Positions 1 through 8,963 of a stretch of DNA of 64,000 nt are shown here, piece after piece. The DNA lies in contig JAFXIS010000017.1 of assembly GCA_017532885.1 (NCBI GenBank), forward strand, positions 80,994 through 144,993, in the 5' to 3' direction. This DNA is from Alistipes sp. Its GTDB lineage: Bacteria; Bacteroidota; Bacteroidia; Bacteroidales; Rikenellaceae. The translations under genes were made by a program, and so were the position numbers. The number at the start of each line of letters is the position of its first letter. Position 1 is the stretch's first letter. The notes below the pieces were generated by a model that saw only the letters and a list, made by a program, of their open reading frames with translations, did not search any database and was not told where the DNA came from.

Positions 1-1377
1 CTCCTTATCGAGCAGTTCGAATGCAAGCTCCGCATCGACCATGCTTAAAAGTCCCATCGAAGCGAAGATATACTTCTGGTCGAGGTAGAATTTCGGACGA
101 CACGGCTTGGTCGATTCAGGGTGCATCATATCATAAAGGCAACCTCGCAAAATCTCCTCGGGGTGGCGCGAATTACGAATCACGCCGCCAATGCCTATCA
201 CCGTAGGCACCGACATCAAATCCTTACCCTCCAAAGTGTGCATCTCGCCAAGCGGGGTATAGACATTTGCCAAACGACCACAATGGCGCTCCACAGCCAA
301 CGACACAGCCGAACGCCCCAGAAACTCCTCGATGCGCTCATCCTCGGAATCTGCCTCGGCCAAAGTGTCGGGATGTGCCGTACAAAGCTCAACCCACGCA
401 CCTACCTTCTGCATATACTCCTTATCGGGGCCATAATGCTCGGGCAACTGCTCAAAGACATGCGTCAGGCTGTAACGCATGCCCAAATCACCTTCGACGG
501 TACGCTTTGCCCACGGTTCGGGCAGCCCCTTAAGCATGGTGTTATCCACCGTCGGAGTACCCGCCGCCATAGAGTAGACATCGGTCGTAGCACCTCCGAT
601 ATCCACAGCCAACAAATCGCCACGACCCTTTTGCGATGCCGTACCTCGGCTCAACAACTCACAAGCCTGCAATACAGCCAGCGGCGTAGGGATAATCTTC
701 TGCGAAGTCATCGCTTGAAGGCGATTCAGACCCTTTGCCTCGATAATGCGAGCAATGAAGAGTTGGCGAATGGCATCACGCGCCGGCTCGATATTGAGGC
801 GATTGAATTGCGGCATCACATTTTCGGTGATGACCACCTCCTTGCCTGCCTTGCGAAAAATCTCCAATATCTCGTCCGAAGCGCTCTTATTGCCGGCGAC
901 GATAGTCATAAAAGGCCGGTCTATCGCCACCAGACGCTTGGCATTGGCAACGATAACCTCCCTATTTCCACCATCAGTACCTCCACACAGCAAGACCAAA
1001 TCGGGATTTATATCGAATATCTCCTGCTGCTCACTGCCGCTTATCTCGTAGGCATAGGTCTTGACAACCTTTGCTCCGGCATTCGATGCTGCCGTACGCG
1101 CCGCTTTGGCCGTAAGGTCGGGCACCAAACCCAAAGCGACCATCTTCAAGCCTCCAGCAGCCGACGAGCACACCAACATCCTGTCATATTCAAAACCTGC
1201 ACAGGGGTTATCCTCGCGCTCGGCGGTGAGTTCCCGCCACGCATTCTCAAAGCCCTGCATCACATCGCTCTCGATAGTGGTGAAAGCTTGAGCTGTGCCG
1301 AGAATCCTTCTCTCGGCGGCATCTATCGCGGTGAGTTTGGTATAGGTACTGCCTACATCAACCGTCAAAAACTTCAT
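1..1377 (-). CDS. glmL: Glutamate mutase-associated MutL/GlmL ASKHA ATPase (3' end beyond window)
   Basis: Translating the minus strand from the ATG at 1375-1377 gives an open frame to the window edge. Near the N-terminus is the phosphate-1 motif DVGSTYTK and later LLAVDIGGATTDVYSM, the two nucleotide-binding motifs of the ASKHA (actin/hexokinase) fold used by the GlmL/MutL family. This family is encoded between the two subunits of adenosylcobalamin-dependent glutamate mutase and is thought to protect or reactivate the enzyme; it is unrelated to DNA-repair MutL. It starts 16 bp after the stop of glmS, so the two are almost certainly one operon; the large subunit glmE would be expected just outside the window on the left. 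The C-terminus is missing only because of the edge. Confidence 0.88.
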   Translation of the reverse strand, partial: MKFLTVDVGSTYTKLTAIDAAERRILGTAQAFTTIESDVMQGFENAWRELTAEREDNPCAGFEYDRMLVCSSAAGGLKMVALGLVPDLTAKAARTAASNAGAKVVKTYAYEISGSEQQEIFDINPDLVLLCGGTDGGNREVIVANAKRLVAIDRPFMTIVAGNKSASDEILEIFRKAGKEVVITENVMPQFNRLNIEPARDAIRQLFIARIIEAKGLNRLQAMTSQKIIPTPLAVLQACELLSRGTASQKGRGDLLAVDIGGATTDVYSMAAGTPTVDNTMLKGLPEPWAKRTVEGDLGMRYSLTHVFEQLPEHYGPDKEYMQKVGAWVELCTAHPDTLAEADSEDERIEEFLGRSAVSLAVERHCGRLANVYTPLGEMHTLEGKDLMSVPTVIGIGGVIRNSRHPEEILRGCLYDMMHPESTKPCRPKFYLDQKYIFASMGLLSMVDAELAFELLDKE

Positions 1378-1393
1378 AGCGGATTGCTCGAAA

Positions 1394-1807
1394 TTACTCT
1401 ACACCCAATTTATTCTTCAAATCGACAATTGTATCCTCGATAGGAGTACTGGGGGCATAAACAAAATCGAAGCCCATCGCGAGGAAACGCTCCTTGACAT
1501 CCTCAAAATTCTGCTTGCCCACAACCAAGTTGCCACCTACAAACAGCGGCATAGCCTTAAGACCCGCCTCGTCACACTTCTGGCGAAGGCCCATACAGTC
1601 AATCTCACCGTGGCCATAGAGCGATGAAACCAAAATCGCATCAGCATTAGTCTCCATAGCAGCGTCGATAAACTCTTCCTGTGATACCATCACTCCGAGA
1701 TTAACCACATTAAAACCTGCATTAGTAAGTGTCAGGTCAATAATTTTGTTGCCTACGGCATGAGCGTCGGCACCAATAACTCCAATTACGACAGTTTTTT
1801 TGTTCAT
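1394..1807 (-). CDS. glmS: Glutamate mutase small (B12-binding) subunit
   Basis: This 137-residue protein carries the cobalamin-binding DxHxxG motif (Asp14, His16, Gly19, within [11 protein letters not shown]), the SxL motif (Ser61-Leu63) and the GG pair at 91-92, the base-off/His-on B12 signature. Length and motifs match the sigma subunit of glutamate mutase (methylaspartate mutase), which with GlmE interconverts L-glutamate and threo-3-methylaspartate in the cytoplasm, the first step of the methylaspartate route of glutamate fermentation. It is the first gene of the minus-strand operon glmS-glmL, with a -7 box about 27 bp upstream of the ATG. Confidence 0.93.
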   Translation of the reverse strand: MNKKTVVIGVIGADAHAVGNKIIDLTLTNAGFNVVNLGVMVSQEEFIDAAMETNADAILVSSLYGHGEIDCMGLRQKCDEAGLKAMPLFVGGNLVVGKQNFEDVKERFLAMGFDFVYAPSTPIEDTIVDLKNKLGVE

Positions 1808-1833
1808 ATCTAAAAGATGTTGTTAAAGTACTA

Positions 1834-1841
1834 CAAATTTA
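1834..1841 (-). promoter_or_regulatory. -7 promoter box for glmS
   Basis: On the minus strand this reads TAAATTTG, matching the Bacteroidetes TAnnTTTG -7 element. A TTG at 1864-1866 lies 22 bp upstream, a little farther than the usual 19-20. It gives a leader of about 20 nt before glmS. Confidence 0.5.
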
Positions 1842-1947
1842 TAATTTTTTTTCTATGTTGTATCAATATTTTCGACTCTTTTTGGCATCAAATCAAAAAA
1901 TGTTTATATCGCATCCCCAAAAAGACTGAAGTTCTCAAACTTTTTCG

Positions 1948-1955
1948 TATATTTG
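1948..1955 (+). promoter_or_regulatory. -7 promoter box for the PurF-like gene
   Basis: TATATTTG matches TAnnTTTG; no clear TTTG lies 19 bp upstream. The implied leader of about 77 nt contains two small hairpins, CTCGAT/ATCGGG (1971-1988) and AGGGT/ACCCT (2000-2012). Confidence 0.45.
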
Positions 1956-2038
1956 TGGGGTGAAGAAGCCCTCGATATTATCATCGGGACTCTCTACGAA
2001 GGGTGCAACCCTATTGCTTATTAATTAATTACATATTT

Positions 2039-3460
2039 ATGTCAGGTTTTTTTGGTTGCGTATCACGCATCGAGTGCGTCAATGATGTTTTCTATGGCAC
2101 CGATTATCACTCACACCTCGGCACAAAACGCGCAGGTATGGCGTTTGTGGAAGGGGATGTTTTCAAGCGCTCGATACACTCTTTGGAGGATGGTTATTTC
2201 CGCAATAAATTTGAAGATGAATTACCCAAATTCGGCGAAGCAAAGATGGGTGTCGGTGTAATCTCCGACAACGAATCCCAACCCATAACCATCACCTCGC
2301 ATGTGGGGCGTTATGCGGTTGTAACGGTTGCCCGCATTGACAATATCGAAGAACTCACCAAAGAACTTCTTGACAACAGACATCACTTTGCCGAGCTTTC
2401 AAGTTCACAGATAAACGCTACGGAGTTGGTCGCAATACTCATCGGCTTAGGCTCCTCTATTAAAGACGGTATTGAGCTTGTTTTCAAGAAGATAAAGGGT
2501 TCTTGTTCGATGCTTGTATTGACCGACCATGCAATCTATGCGGCACGCGACAAGTTTGGCCGTACACCCGTATCGATAGGCAAAAACGAGAAGGGCTATG
2601 TATGCGCCAGCGAGAGTTCAAGCTTCGATAATCTCGGATATAACTTCGTGCGCGATTTGGGCCCCGGCGAGATTGTTCGTATCACCGCCGACGGCATACA
2701 TCAGGTTTTAGCTCCGGGCAAGCGTAAGCAGATATGCTCATTCCTTTGGGTCTATTATGGTTATCCCTCGGCTTGGTATGAGGGCGTGAATGTCGAGGAT
2801 TGTCGTTATCGCTGTGGCGCAGCTATGGCGCGTCGCGATGCGGATATCCACCCCGACTTCGCAGCCGGCATTCCCGACTCGGGAGTTGGTCACGCCATAG
2901 GTTATGCAAACGAGAAGGGCATTCCTTATAAGCGACCATTCGTAAAATATACCCCCACTTGGCCTCGCAGCTTCATGCCCCAGAATCAGAAGATGCGCGA
3001 CTTGGTGGCAAAGATGAAGCTTCTGCCCAATAGCCGTTTCACGCATGACCAGAAGATTCTGTTCATGGACGATAGTATCGTACGCGGCACGCAGCTCAAG
3101 GATAATGTTGTGAAATTGCTGGATTCGGGCGTTAAGGAGATTCATATGCGCATAGCATGTCCGCCACTGATTTTCCCATGTCGATTCCTCAATTTCTCAA
3201 CCTCACGCAGCACCTACGACCTCTATGCGCGTCGAGTAATTCGCGACATGGAGGGCACAGACAATATCTCGGACGAGGTATTTGCAGAGTATGCGAACCC
3301 CGACAGCCCAAAGCATAAGGAGATGGTCGATATAATGCGTCGTCACCTGCAACTCACCTCGCTGAAGTTCCAGCGTTTGGATGATTTGGTCGAGGCGATA
3401 GGCCTTCCGAAGGAGGATTTGTGTACACATTGTTGGGATAACAGCAGTTACGACGAGTAG
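2039..3460 (+). CDS. Amidophosphoribosyltransferase-like (PurF paralogue) with degenerate glutaminase half
   Basis: I start it at ATG 2039 (473 aa), because the N-terminus MSGFFG aligns with the N-terminal nucleophile segment of PurF. The C-terminal phosphoribosyltransferase half is intact: LFMDDSIVRGT at 341-351 is the PRPP-binding motif, RDKFGRTPVSIG matches the family RDxFGxRPL segment, and Cys374, Cys381, Cys462 and Cys465 resemble the iron-sulfur ligands of Bacillus-type PurF. The N-terminal class II glutaminase half has Ser where the catalytic Cys should follow the initiator Met, and I cannot find the usual GHTRYxT or HNGN motifs at the expected places. It probably cannot hydrolyse glutamine normally; it may use ammonia or have another role. 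Monocistronic, with a hairpin after the stop. Confidence 0.8.
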   Translation: MSGFFGCVSRIECVNDVFYGTDYHSHLGTKRAGMAFVEGDVFKRSIHSLEDGYFRNKFEDELPKFGEAKMGVGVISDNESQPITITSHVGRYAVVTVARIDNIEELTKELLDNRHHFAELSSSQINATELVAILIGLGSSIKDGIELVFKKIKGSCSMLVLTDHAIYAARDKFGRTPVSIGKNEKGYVCASESSSFDNLGYNFVRDLGPGEIVRITADGIHQVLAPGKRKQICSFLWVYYGYPSAWYEGVNVEDCRYRCGAAMARRDADIHPDFAAGIPDSGVGHAIGYANEKGIPYKRPFVKYTPTWPRSFMPQNQKMRDLVAKMKLLPNSRFTHDQKILFMDDSIVRGTQLKDNVVKLLDSGVKEIHMRIACPPLIFPCRFLNFSTSRSTYDLYARRVIRDMEGTDNISDEVFAEYANPDSPKHKEMVDIMRRHLQLTSLKFQRLDDLVEAIGLPKEDLCTHCWDNSSYDE

Positions 3461-3483
3461 TTATTCGCCTAATAATACAACGA

Positions 3484-3510
3484 GAGGGTGTTCAAATGTT
3501 GAACGCCCTC
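3484..3510 (+). terminator. Hairpin after the PurF-like gene
   Basis: GAGGGTGTTCAA pairs with TTGAACGCCCTC across a 3-nt loop with one G-U pair; outer bases AACGA/TCGTT extend it. There is no strong T-run, so it may be a weak or bidirectional terminator between convergent genes. It belongs to a family of related hairpins in this window (21044, 30949). Confidence 0.55.
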
Positions 3511-3544
3511 TTGTCGTTAGTTTCACTAATCTCCTTACTCTCCT

Positions 3545-3567
3545 CAAAGAGCCTCGTTATACAGATT
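3545..3567 (-). repeat. Diverged copy of dispersed 3'-flank repeat
   Basis: The stretch AAAGAGCCTCGTTATACAGA followed by TT matches the right part of the 37-bp repeat found at 21348 and 31259 with two substitutions. As in the other copies it ends a few bases (6) beyond the stop codon of a minus-strand gene. Confidence 0.6.
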
Positions 3568-3573
3568 CTATCG

Positions 3574-4008
3574 TTAATCGTCGATATCGATTAACCGATA
3601 ATGTCTATCGAACGAAAGCTCTAACCCATTTGACAACTCAATCTCAACACCGCGGCGGTCACGGTCAATACGCATAATATGCTCGCCGGAGTAGTGCTCC
3701 TTCACATATTGCATAACTAAGGCAGGAACAATCTCCGAAGGCACCATACCGCACTTCACGGCAACCTCCTGCCACTCTCCGTCGGAGTTGAAATCTATGC
3801 GCGCGCCATTCTTCAACGCCACCTCGAAATCTTTGTACAGAAGGTCATCATCCTGCGTAACAAGTGCAACTTCGACCTCCGCGAAATAGTCTTTCAAAAA
3901 AATTTGTGCCTTCATGGGTAGCTGTGTCACTGTTATGGGTTTACCATCAGCCACCACTGCTCCAATTGCGAAAATCGCCAAAGCGATGCTCAATAAAGTT
4001 CTTTTCAT
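3574..4008 (-). CDS. PepSY-like (DUF2874-type) periplasmic protein
   Basis: Start chosen at the ATG at 4006-4008, which places a cleavable signal peptide (MKRTLLSIALAIFAIGAVVA) at the N-terminus; protein 144 aa. The mature part has two similar alternating segments, each with an acidic strand pattern and a D-R/D-G turn (KNGARIDFNSDGEW; SNGLELSFDRHY), like the tandem PepSY-like/BLIP-like domains common in secreted Bacteroidetes proteins. Its function is unknown; such proteins are presumed to bind peptides or inhibit proteases. It stands alone, convergent with the PurF-like gene. Confidence 0.7.
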   Translation of the reverse strand: MKRTLLSIALAIFAIGAVVADGKPITVTQLPMKAQIFLKDYFAEVEVALVTQDDDLLYKDFEVALKNGARIDFNSDGEWQEVAVKCGMVPSEIVPALVMQYVKEHYSGEHIMRIDRDRRGVEIELSNGLELSFDRHYRLIDIDD

Positions 4009-4165
4009 ACCATTATTTATTAAAATCCATACCTCGCTCCCTGCAAAGATTATACACAAAGAGAAAAGCTGGCGAAAAAAAACTTACAATATAGCCACGC
4101 AATCGTCTTTCTGTAAGATGTTATAATCTAAAAGGTCATCATAAGCAAAAAAAAGATTTAATAAT

Positions 4166-4196
4166 TTTGAGCATTAGGCAAAAACCAATACCTTTG
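4166..4196 (+). promoter_or_regulatory. Promoter of the exopolysaccharide operon
   Basis: TTTG at 4166-4169, a 19-bp spacer, then TACCTTTG at 4189-4196: an exact match to the Bacteroidetes -33/-7 consensus. It is followed by a structured leader of about 65 nt and then ugd. Confidence 0.8.
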
Positions 4197-4214
4197 TATA
4201 TAAAGGTACGCATA

Positions 4215-4254
4215 TTGCATAGCATCGGCTCTTGTGAAGAGTGATGCAAAGCAA
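4215..4254 (+). promoter_or_regulatory. Long 5'-leader hairpin upstream of ugd
   Basis: In the transcript TTGC, GCATC and CTCTT pair in turn with AAGAG, GATGC and GCAA across a GTG loop, with small internal loops: about 14 base pairs lying between the promoter and the ATG at 4270. It could control expression of the whole polysaccharide operon; no U-run follows, so it is not a plain terminator. Confidence 0.55.
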
Positions 4255-4269
4255 CAAAATTTAAGTGTT

Positions 4270-5580
4270 ATGAATATTGCCATCGTAGGTACAGGATATG
4301 TAGGATTGGTTTCCGGCGCTTGTTTTGCCGAAATGGGTATAGATGTAACCTGCATAGATATCAATGCGGAGAAAATAGCAAAATTACAGCAAGGCATAAT
4401 CCCGATTTATGAGCCGGGGTTAGAGGATATGGTACGCCGCAACTACGCTGCCGGGCGTATGCACTTCACCACTGAGCTGAACAGCTGCCTCGATAATGTC
4501 GATGTAGTATTTTCAGCCGTAGGGACTCCGCCTAACGAAGATGGCAGCGCCGACCTAAGCCAAGTAATGGAGGTTGCCCGCACATTCGGTCGTAACATAA
4601 AAAAGCGCACGCTGCTTGTCACAAAATCGACCGTTCCCGTAGGTACGGCACACAAGGTTGCCGAGGTGGTGCGCGAGGAGATAAAAAAGCGCGGCGAGGA
4701 GATACCTTTCGATGTGGCATCAAACCCCGAATTCCTGAAGGAGGGCGCAGCAATCAAGGATTTCATGACCCCCGACCGAGTTATCGTCGGCACAGAGAGC
4801 GACTATGCCCGTAAGATTATGGCTCGCCTTTATAAGCCATTTATGCTCTCGGGTGAACGCATGATTTTCACCGACATAGCGAGTGCCGAGATGATAAAAT
4901 ATGCCGCAAACTCGATGCTCGCAACGCGCATATCGTTTATGAACGACATCGCCAACCTATGTGAACGGGTAGGCGCTGATGTAAATATGGTACGCAAAGG
5001 CATCGGTGCCGATAGTCGCATAGGCCGCAAATTCCTCTACCCGGGTTGCGGATATGGAGGTTCTTGTTTCCCGAAGGATGTGCGCGCCCTGATAAAAACT
5101 GCCGAGCAAAATGGCTATCGCATGCGTGTTTTGGAGGCTGTACAGCAAGTCAATGACGAGCAAAAAAGCATACTCTTCGAAAAGTTATCACGCCACTATG
5201 GTGGTGACTTGCAGGGTAAGACCATAACCCTCTGGGGCTTGGCTTTTAAGCCCGAGACCGACGATGTGCGCGAAGCTCCTTCACTGGTGCTTATCGAGCA
5301 TCTTTTGACTGCAGGTTGCCATGTTAAGGCATATGACCCCATAGCAATGCCGAGCGCCGAGAGCGTTTTGGGCGATCAAGTCACCTTCTGTCGCGATATG
5401 TACGATGCAGCAGTGGATAGCGATGCGCTGATGCTCGTTACCGAGTGGAAGGAGTTCCGCATTCCGAGCCTTGCGGTTTTGCAACGCACGATGCGAAGTA
5501 AAGTTATACTCGATGGTCGCAACATCTACGACAAGGAGGAGATGGAGGAGCATGGATTTACTTACTACAAAATAGGTTAA
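4270..5580 (+). CDS. ugd: UDP-glucose 6-dehydrogenase
   Basis: The 436-residue protein begins with the NAD-binding GTGYVGL motif and has the catalytic cysteine segment PGCGYGGSCFPKD, both diagnostic for the UDP-glucose/GDP-mannose dehydrogenase family; the sequence GLAFKPETDDVREAPS marks the C-terminal UDP-binding domain. It oxidises UDP-glucose to UDP-glucuronate in the cytoplasm. I prefer ATG 4270 over an upstream GTG (4234) because the family starts directly before the Rossmann strand and the GTG lies inside a leader hairpin. It is the first gene of the 12-gene polysaccharide operon and feeds the epimerase that follows 5 bp later. Confidence 0.95.
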   Translation: MNIAIVGTGYVGLVSGACFAEMGIDVTCIDINAEKIAKLQQGIIPIYEPGLEDMVRRNYAAGRMHFTTELNSCLDNVDVVFSAVGTPPNEDGSADLSQVMEVARTFGRNIKKRTLLVTKSTVPVGTAHKVAEVVREEIKKRGEEIPFDVASNPEFLKEGAAIKDFMTPDRVIVGTESDYARKIMARLYKPFMLSGERMIFTDIASAEMIKYAANSMLATRISFMNDIANLCERVGADVNMVRKGIGADSRIGRKFLYPGCGYGGSCFPKDVRALIKTAEQNGYRMRVLEAVQQVNDEQKSILFEKLSRHYGGDLQGKTITLWGLAFKPETDDVREAPSLVLIEHLLTAGCHVKAYDPIAMPSAESVLGDQVTFCRDMYDAAVDSDALMLVTEWKEFRIPSLAVLQRTMRSKVILDGRNIYDKEEMEEHGFTYYKIG

Positions 5581-5585
5581 TTTCG

Positions 5586-6611
5586 ATGAAAAAGATTCTC
5601 GTTACCGGTGCCGCCGGATTTATCGGCTATCATCTCGTCGCACGATTGCTCAGCGACGGGCACGCGGTTGTGGGAATCGACAATCTGAATAACTACTACA
5701 CTCCGACGCTGAAACTTGCACGCCTGAAGGAGTTGGGCGTCGAGGCTTCTTCTGTAATGGAGGGCGAGGCGTTGCAGAGTAAAAAATTTGGCGATTTTCG
5801 CTTTATAAAGGGCGATATTACGGATAGGGAGTTGCTGCCTGCACTTTTTCGCGCAGAGCAGTTCGACGCAGTGGTAAATCTCGCTGCGCAGGCCGGCGTG
5901 AGATACTCGTTAGAGAATCCGTTTGCCTACGCAGAGAGCAATGTGATAGGTTTTTTGAATGTTTTGGAGTGCTGCCGCCATAATCGGGTGGAGCATCTGT
6001 TATATGCCTCATCCTCTTCGGTATACGGCTCGAACGAGAAGGTTCCCTTCGCCGAGAGTGACGAAGTAAACAGCCCTGAAAGCCTCTATGCCGCTACAAA
6101 ACGCAGCGACGAACTGATGGCGAGCGTATATGCAAAGCTCTACGGCATACCCGCTACGGGATTGCGATTCTTTACGGTCTATGGCCCATGGGGACGCCCC
6201 GACATGGCTCCTATACTCTTTGCCGATGCCATTAGCGCAGGGCGACCTATAAAGGTGTTCAACGGCGGCAATATGGAGCGCGACTTTACCTACATCGACG
6301 ACATTGTCGAGGGTATCGTAAGAGTATTGGCTGCGCCGCCTGCTAAAGATAACACCGACAGACCTCACGCTCTCTACAATATCGGATGCTCGCAGCCCGT
6401 TATACTCGAAGATTTCATCACCGAGATAGAAGAGGCTCTGGCATGTCGAGCCGAGCGAATAGATATGCCTATGCAGGCGGGAGATGTCGTACGCACATAT
6501 GCCGACACCTCACTTTTGGAGCAGCGATTTGGTTATCGCCCCACAACCACTCTGCATGAGGGCATAGGACGATTTATTGATTGGTATAAAACTTATTATA
6601 ATAAAAAATAG
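5586..6611 (+). CDS. UDP-glucuronate 4-epimerase-type SDR
   Basis: A 341-aa extended short-chain dehydrogenase with the GAAGFIG NAD motif at residues 8-14, the ASSSSVYG serine segment and the YAATK catalytic Tyr-Lys. The opening (GIDNLNNYYTPTLKLARL) is typical of UDP-glucuronate 4-epimerases, which make UDP-galacturonate from the product of the preceding gene. Position directly after ugd supports this. A UDP-glucose or UDP-N-acetyl-hexosamine epimerase is the alternative. Lies in the operon with 5 bp upstream and 9 bp downstream spacing. Confidence 0.87.
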   Translation: MKKILVTGAAGFIGYHLVARLLSDGHAVVGIDNLNNYYTPTLKLARLKELGVEASSVMEGEALQSKKFGDFRFIKGDITDRELLPALFRAEQFDAVVNLAAQAGVRYSLENPFAYAESNVIGFLNVLECCRHNRVEHLLYASSSSVYGSNEKVPFAESDEVNSPESLYAATKRSDELMASVYAKLYGIPATGLRFFTVYGPWGRPDMAPILFADAISAGRPIKVFNGGNMERDFTYIDDIVEGIVRVLAAPPAKDNTDRPHALYNIGCSQPVILEDFITEIEEALACRAERIDMPMQAGDVVRTYADTSLLEQRFGYRPTTTLHEGIGRFIDWYKTYYNKK

Positions 6612-6620
6612 CCGTCTATA

Positions 6621-7502
6621 ATGAAAGGAATTGTTCTTGCCGGAGGTAGTGGCACAAGGCTCTACCCCATTACAAAAGGCGTGAGCAAGCAGCTCCTGCC
6701 CATATACGATAAGCCGATGATATACTACCCTATCTCGGCTCTGATGAGTGCCGGCATACGCGAAATACTCATAATCTCGACACCGCAGGATTTACCCAAC
6801 TTCCAGCGCCTGCTGGGTAGTGGCGAGGATTTTGGCGTGAAATTTTCTTACGCCGAGCAGCCCTCACCCGATGGTTTGGCACAGGCATTTATCATCGGCG
6901 AGGAGTTTATCGGCGAGGATAATGTATGCCTCGTTTTGGGAGATAATATCTTCCACGGCGCAGGCCTTGAGGATATGCTTTGCGAGGCGGTACGCTCAAC
7001 CAACGAGGAGCAGAAGGCTACCGTTTTCGGCTATTGGGTCGATTACCCCGAGCGATATGGCGTCGCGGAGTTCGACGACGAAGGCAACTGCCTTTCGATT
7101 GAGGAGAAACCAAAAAACCCGAAGTCGAACTATGCCGTTGTGGGACTCTACTTCTACCCCAACAAGGTGGTTGAGATTGCCAAAGGGATAAAACCTTCGG
7201 CGCGTGGCGAGTTGGAGATTACCTCGGTGAATCAGCACTTCTTGGAGCATGGCGAGTTGAAGGTTAAGCGTTTTGAGCGCGGATTTGCATGGCTCGACAC
7301 CGGAACACACGACTCTCTGGCAGAGGCATCAATTTTTGTGGAGGTTATCGAGAAACGACAAGGCCTGAAGATTGCCTGCCTGGAGGGCATAGCCTATCGC
7401 AACGGTTGGATTACAGAGGAGAAGATGCGCCAAATGGCTCAGGCTATGGGCAATAACCAATATGGACAATACCTGCTGAAGGTTATCGAAGCAGAGAAAT
7501 AG
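6621..7502 (+). CDS. rmlA: Glucose-1-phosphate thymidylyltransferase
   Basis: The 293-aa protein begins with the nucleotidyltransferase signature [11 protein letters not shown] and [15 protein letters not shown], nearly invariant in RmlA, and has the GDNIFHG metal/substrate motif. It joins dTTP and glucose-1-phosphate to give dTDP-glucose, the first step toward dTDP-L-rhamnose. Full length for the family. The rest of the pathway (rmlC, rmlD, rmlB) follows without interruption. Confidence 0.96.
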   Translation: MKGIVLAGGSGTRLYPITKGVSKQLLPIYDKPMIYYPISALMSAGIREILIISTPQDLPNFQRLLGSGEDFGVKFSYAEQPSPDGLAQAFIIGEEFIGEDNVCLVLGDNIFHGAGLEDMLCEAVRSTNEEQKATVFGYWVDYPERYGVAEFDDEGNCLSIEEKPKNPKSNYAVVGLYFYPNKVVEIAKGIKPSARGELEITSVNQHFLEHGELKVKRFERGFAWLDTGTHDSLAEASIFVEVIEKRQGLKIACLEGIAYRNGWITEEKMRQMAQAMGNNQYGQYLLKVIEAEK

Positions 7503-7513
7503 AGATTTTAGAG

Positions 7514-8089
7514 ATGAAGGTAATTCCTACCGAGATAGAGGGCGTAGTCATCATTGAGCCCGATGTATTTGGCGACGAGCGCGGATATTTTATGGAGAGT
7601 TGGTCGCAGCAACGCTTCGATGAGGCGGTGCGCCCCACCCGCTTCGTGCAGGATAACCAAAGCAAATCCCGCTACGGCGTGGTACGCGGTCTGCATTTCC
7701 AAAAAGGGCACTATGCGCAGTCAAAGCTGGTGCGTGTAGCACAAGGCCGAGTGTTGGATGTAGCGGTAGATATTCGCCGTGGCTCACCCACCTTCGGGCA
7801 GCACATCGCTGTGGAATTATCCGACGAAAACCATCGCCAATTGTTTATTCCTCGCGGTTTTGCACATGGTTTTGCAGTTTTAAGCAGGGAGGCTGTCCTG
7901 CAATATAAGTGTGACAACTACTACTCGCCGCAAAACGAGGGCGCTATAGCTTGGAACGACAAAGCGATTGGCATTGATTGGCTATTGCCTGAGGAGGATA
8001 TTATCCTCTCGGCAAAGGATGCTTGTCATCCCACACTCTCCGACGCAGAAGGATTATTCGACTATAACACAGATTATTATGCCAAATAA
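7514..8089 (+). CDS. rmlC: dTDP-4-dehydrorhamnose 3,5-epimerase
   Basis: 191 aa, the usual RmlC length. The cupin catalytic segment GVVRGLHFQKG contains the conserved His, and VLDVAVDIRRGSPTFG and LFIPRGFAHGF are family signatures. It epimerises the keto sugar made by RmlB before RmlD reduces it. Its last 11 bp overlap the start of rmlD, suggesting coupled translation. Confidence 0.96.
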   Translation: MKVIPTEIEGVVIIEPDVFGDERGYFMESWSQQRFDEAVRPTRFVQDNQSKSRYGVVRGLHFQKGHYAQSKLVRVAQGRVLDVAVDIRRGSPTFGQHIAVELSDENHRQLFIPRGFAHGFAVLSREAVLQYKCDNYYSPQNEGAIAWNDKAIGIDWLLPEEDIILSAKDACHPTLSDAEGLFDYNTDYYAK

Positions 8090-8960
8090 GCACACTATAC
8101 TCGTTACGGGAGCCAATGGGCAGTTGGGCCACGAGATGCGTCGTTTGGGCGAGGCTTCGCCCAACCGTTACATCTTCACCGACCTCGCAGAGTTGGATAT
8201 CACCGACCGAGAGGCGGTTGAGGATATGGTGCAACGCGAGCAGGTCGATATTATAATCAACTGTGCCGCCTACACCAATGTTGAACGCGCCGAGCAAGAG
8301 CAGGAGGCAGCCGAGCGAATAAATGCCTATGCGGTGGAGAATTTAGCTCACGCGGCGGTAAAAAACGATGCTACGCTATTTCACATCTCAACCGACTATG
8401 TATTTGACGGCGAAGCAAATACACCTCTCACCGAGGATATGCCGACCAATCCGTTGGGCGTGTATGGTCGCACGAAGTTGCAGGGCGAAAAGGCTATCGC
8501 CGCATCGGGCTGCAAGGCTATCGTAATTCGTACGGCGTGGCTCTATTCAGAATTTGGCAATAACTTTCTAAAGACGATGCTGCGCCTGACAGCGGAGCGT
8601 GAGCATATAAATGTAGTCTTTGACCAAGTGGGCACGCCCACCTACGCCGGCGATTTGGCATTGGCGATATTTTCGATAATCGAGGGCGATATATTCTCAG
8701 GCAAGGAGGGCACATATCACTTCTCGAACGAGGGCGTATGCTCGTGGTATGACTTCGCGGTGGAGATTGCACGCGCCGTAGGCAATACGACATGCCAAAT
8801 CAACCCCTGCCGCAGCAAGGATTTTCCTACCAAAGCTCGGCGACCGGCATATTCGGTATTGGATAAAGATAAAATCAAGCGGACATTCGGCATCGAAATA
8901 CCTCAATGGCGCGAGTCGATGTTCTATTGCTTAAAACGCCTTTTGACACAAAAACAGTAG
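8079..8960 (+). CDS. rmlD: dTDP-4-dehydrorhamnose reductase
   Basis: Start at ATG 8079 (293 aa), because the Rossmann strand ILVTGANGQLG follows at once and the frame overlaps rmlC by only 11 bp. HISTDYVFDG and YGRTKLQGE provide the Ser/Tyr/Lys catalytic set of the reductase. It uses NAD(P)H to make dTDP-L-rhamnose. Fourth gene of the sugar-nucleotide block. Confidence 0.95.
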   Translation: MPNKHTILVTGANGQLGHEMRRLGEASPNRYIFTDLAELDITDREAVEDMVQREQVDIIINCAAYTNVERAEQEQEAAERINAYAVENLAHAAVKNDATLFHISTDYVFDGEANTPLTEDMPTNPLGVYGRTKLQGEKAIAASGCKAIVIRTAWLYSEFGNNFLKTMLRLTAEREHINVVFDQVGTPTYAGDLALAIFSIIEGDIFSGKEGTYHFSNEGVCSWYDFAVEIARAVGNTTCQINPCRSKDFPTKARRPAYSVLDKDKIKRTFGIEIPQWRESMFYCLKRLLTQKQ

Positions 8961-8963
8961 CAG

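Noticed and set aside
121..1443. 440-codon plus-strand reading frame opposite glmL
   Set aside because: It is antisense to the clearly identified glmL/glmS genes; the protein has no recognisable domain and is rich in His, Arg, Gln, Ser and Thr typical of a shadow frame.
1971..2012. Riboswitch in the leader of the PurF-like gene
   Set aside because: Two small hairpins are visible but no known purine, PRPP or guanidine riboswitch signature; too little to claim.
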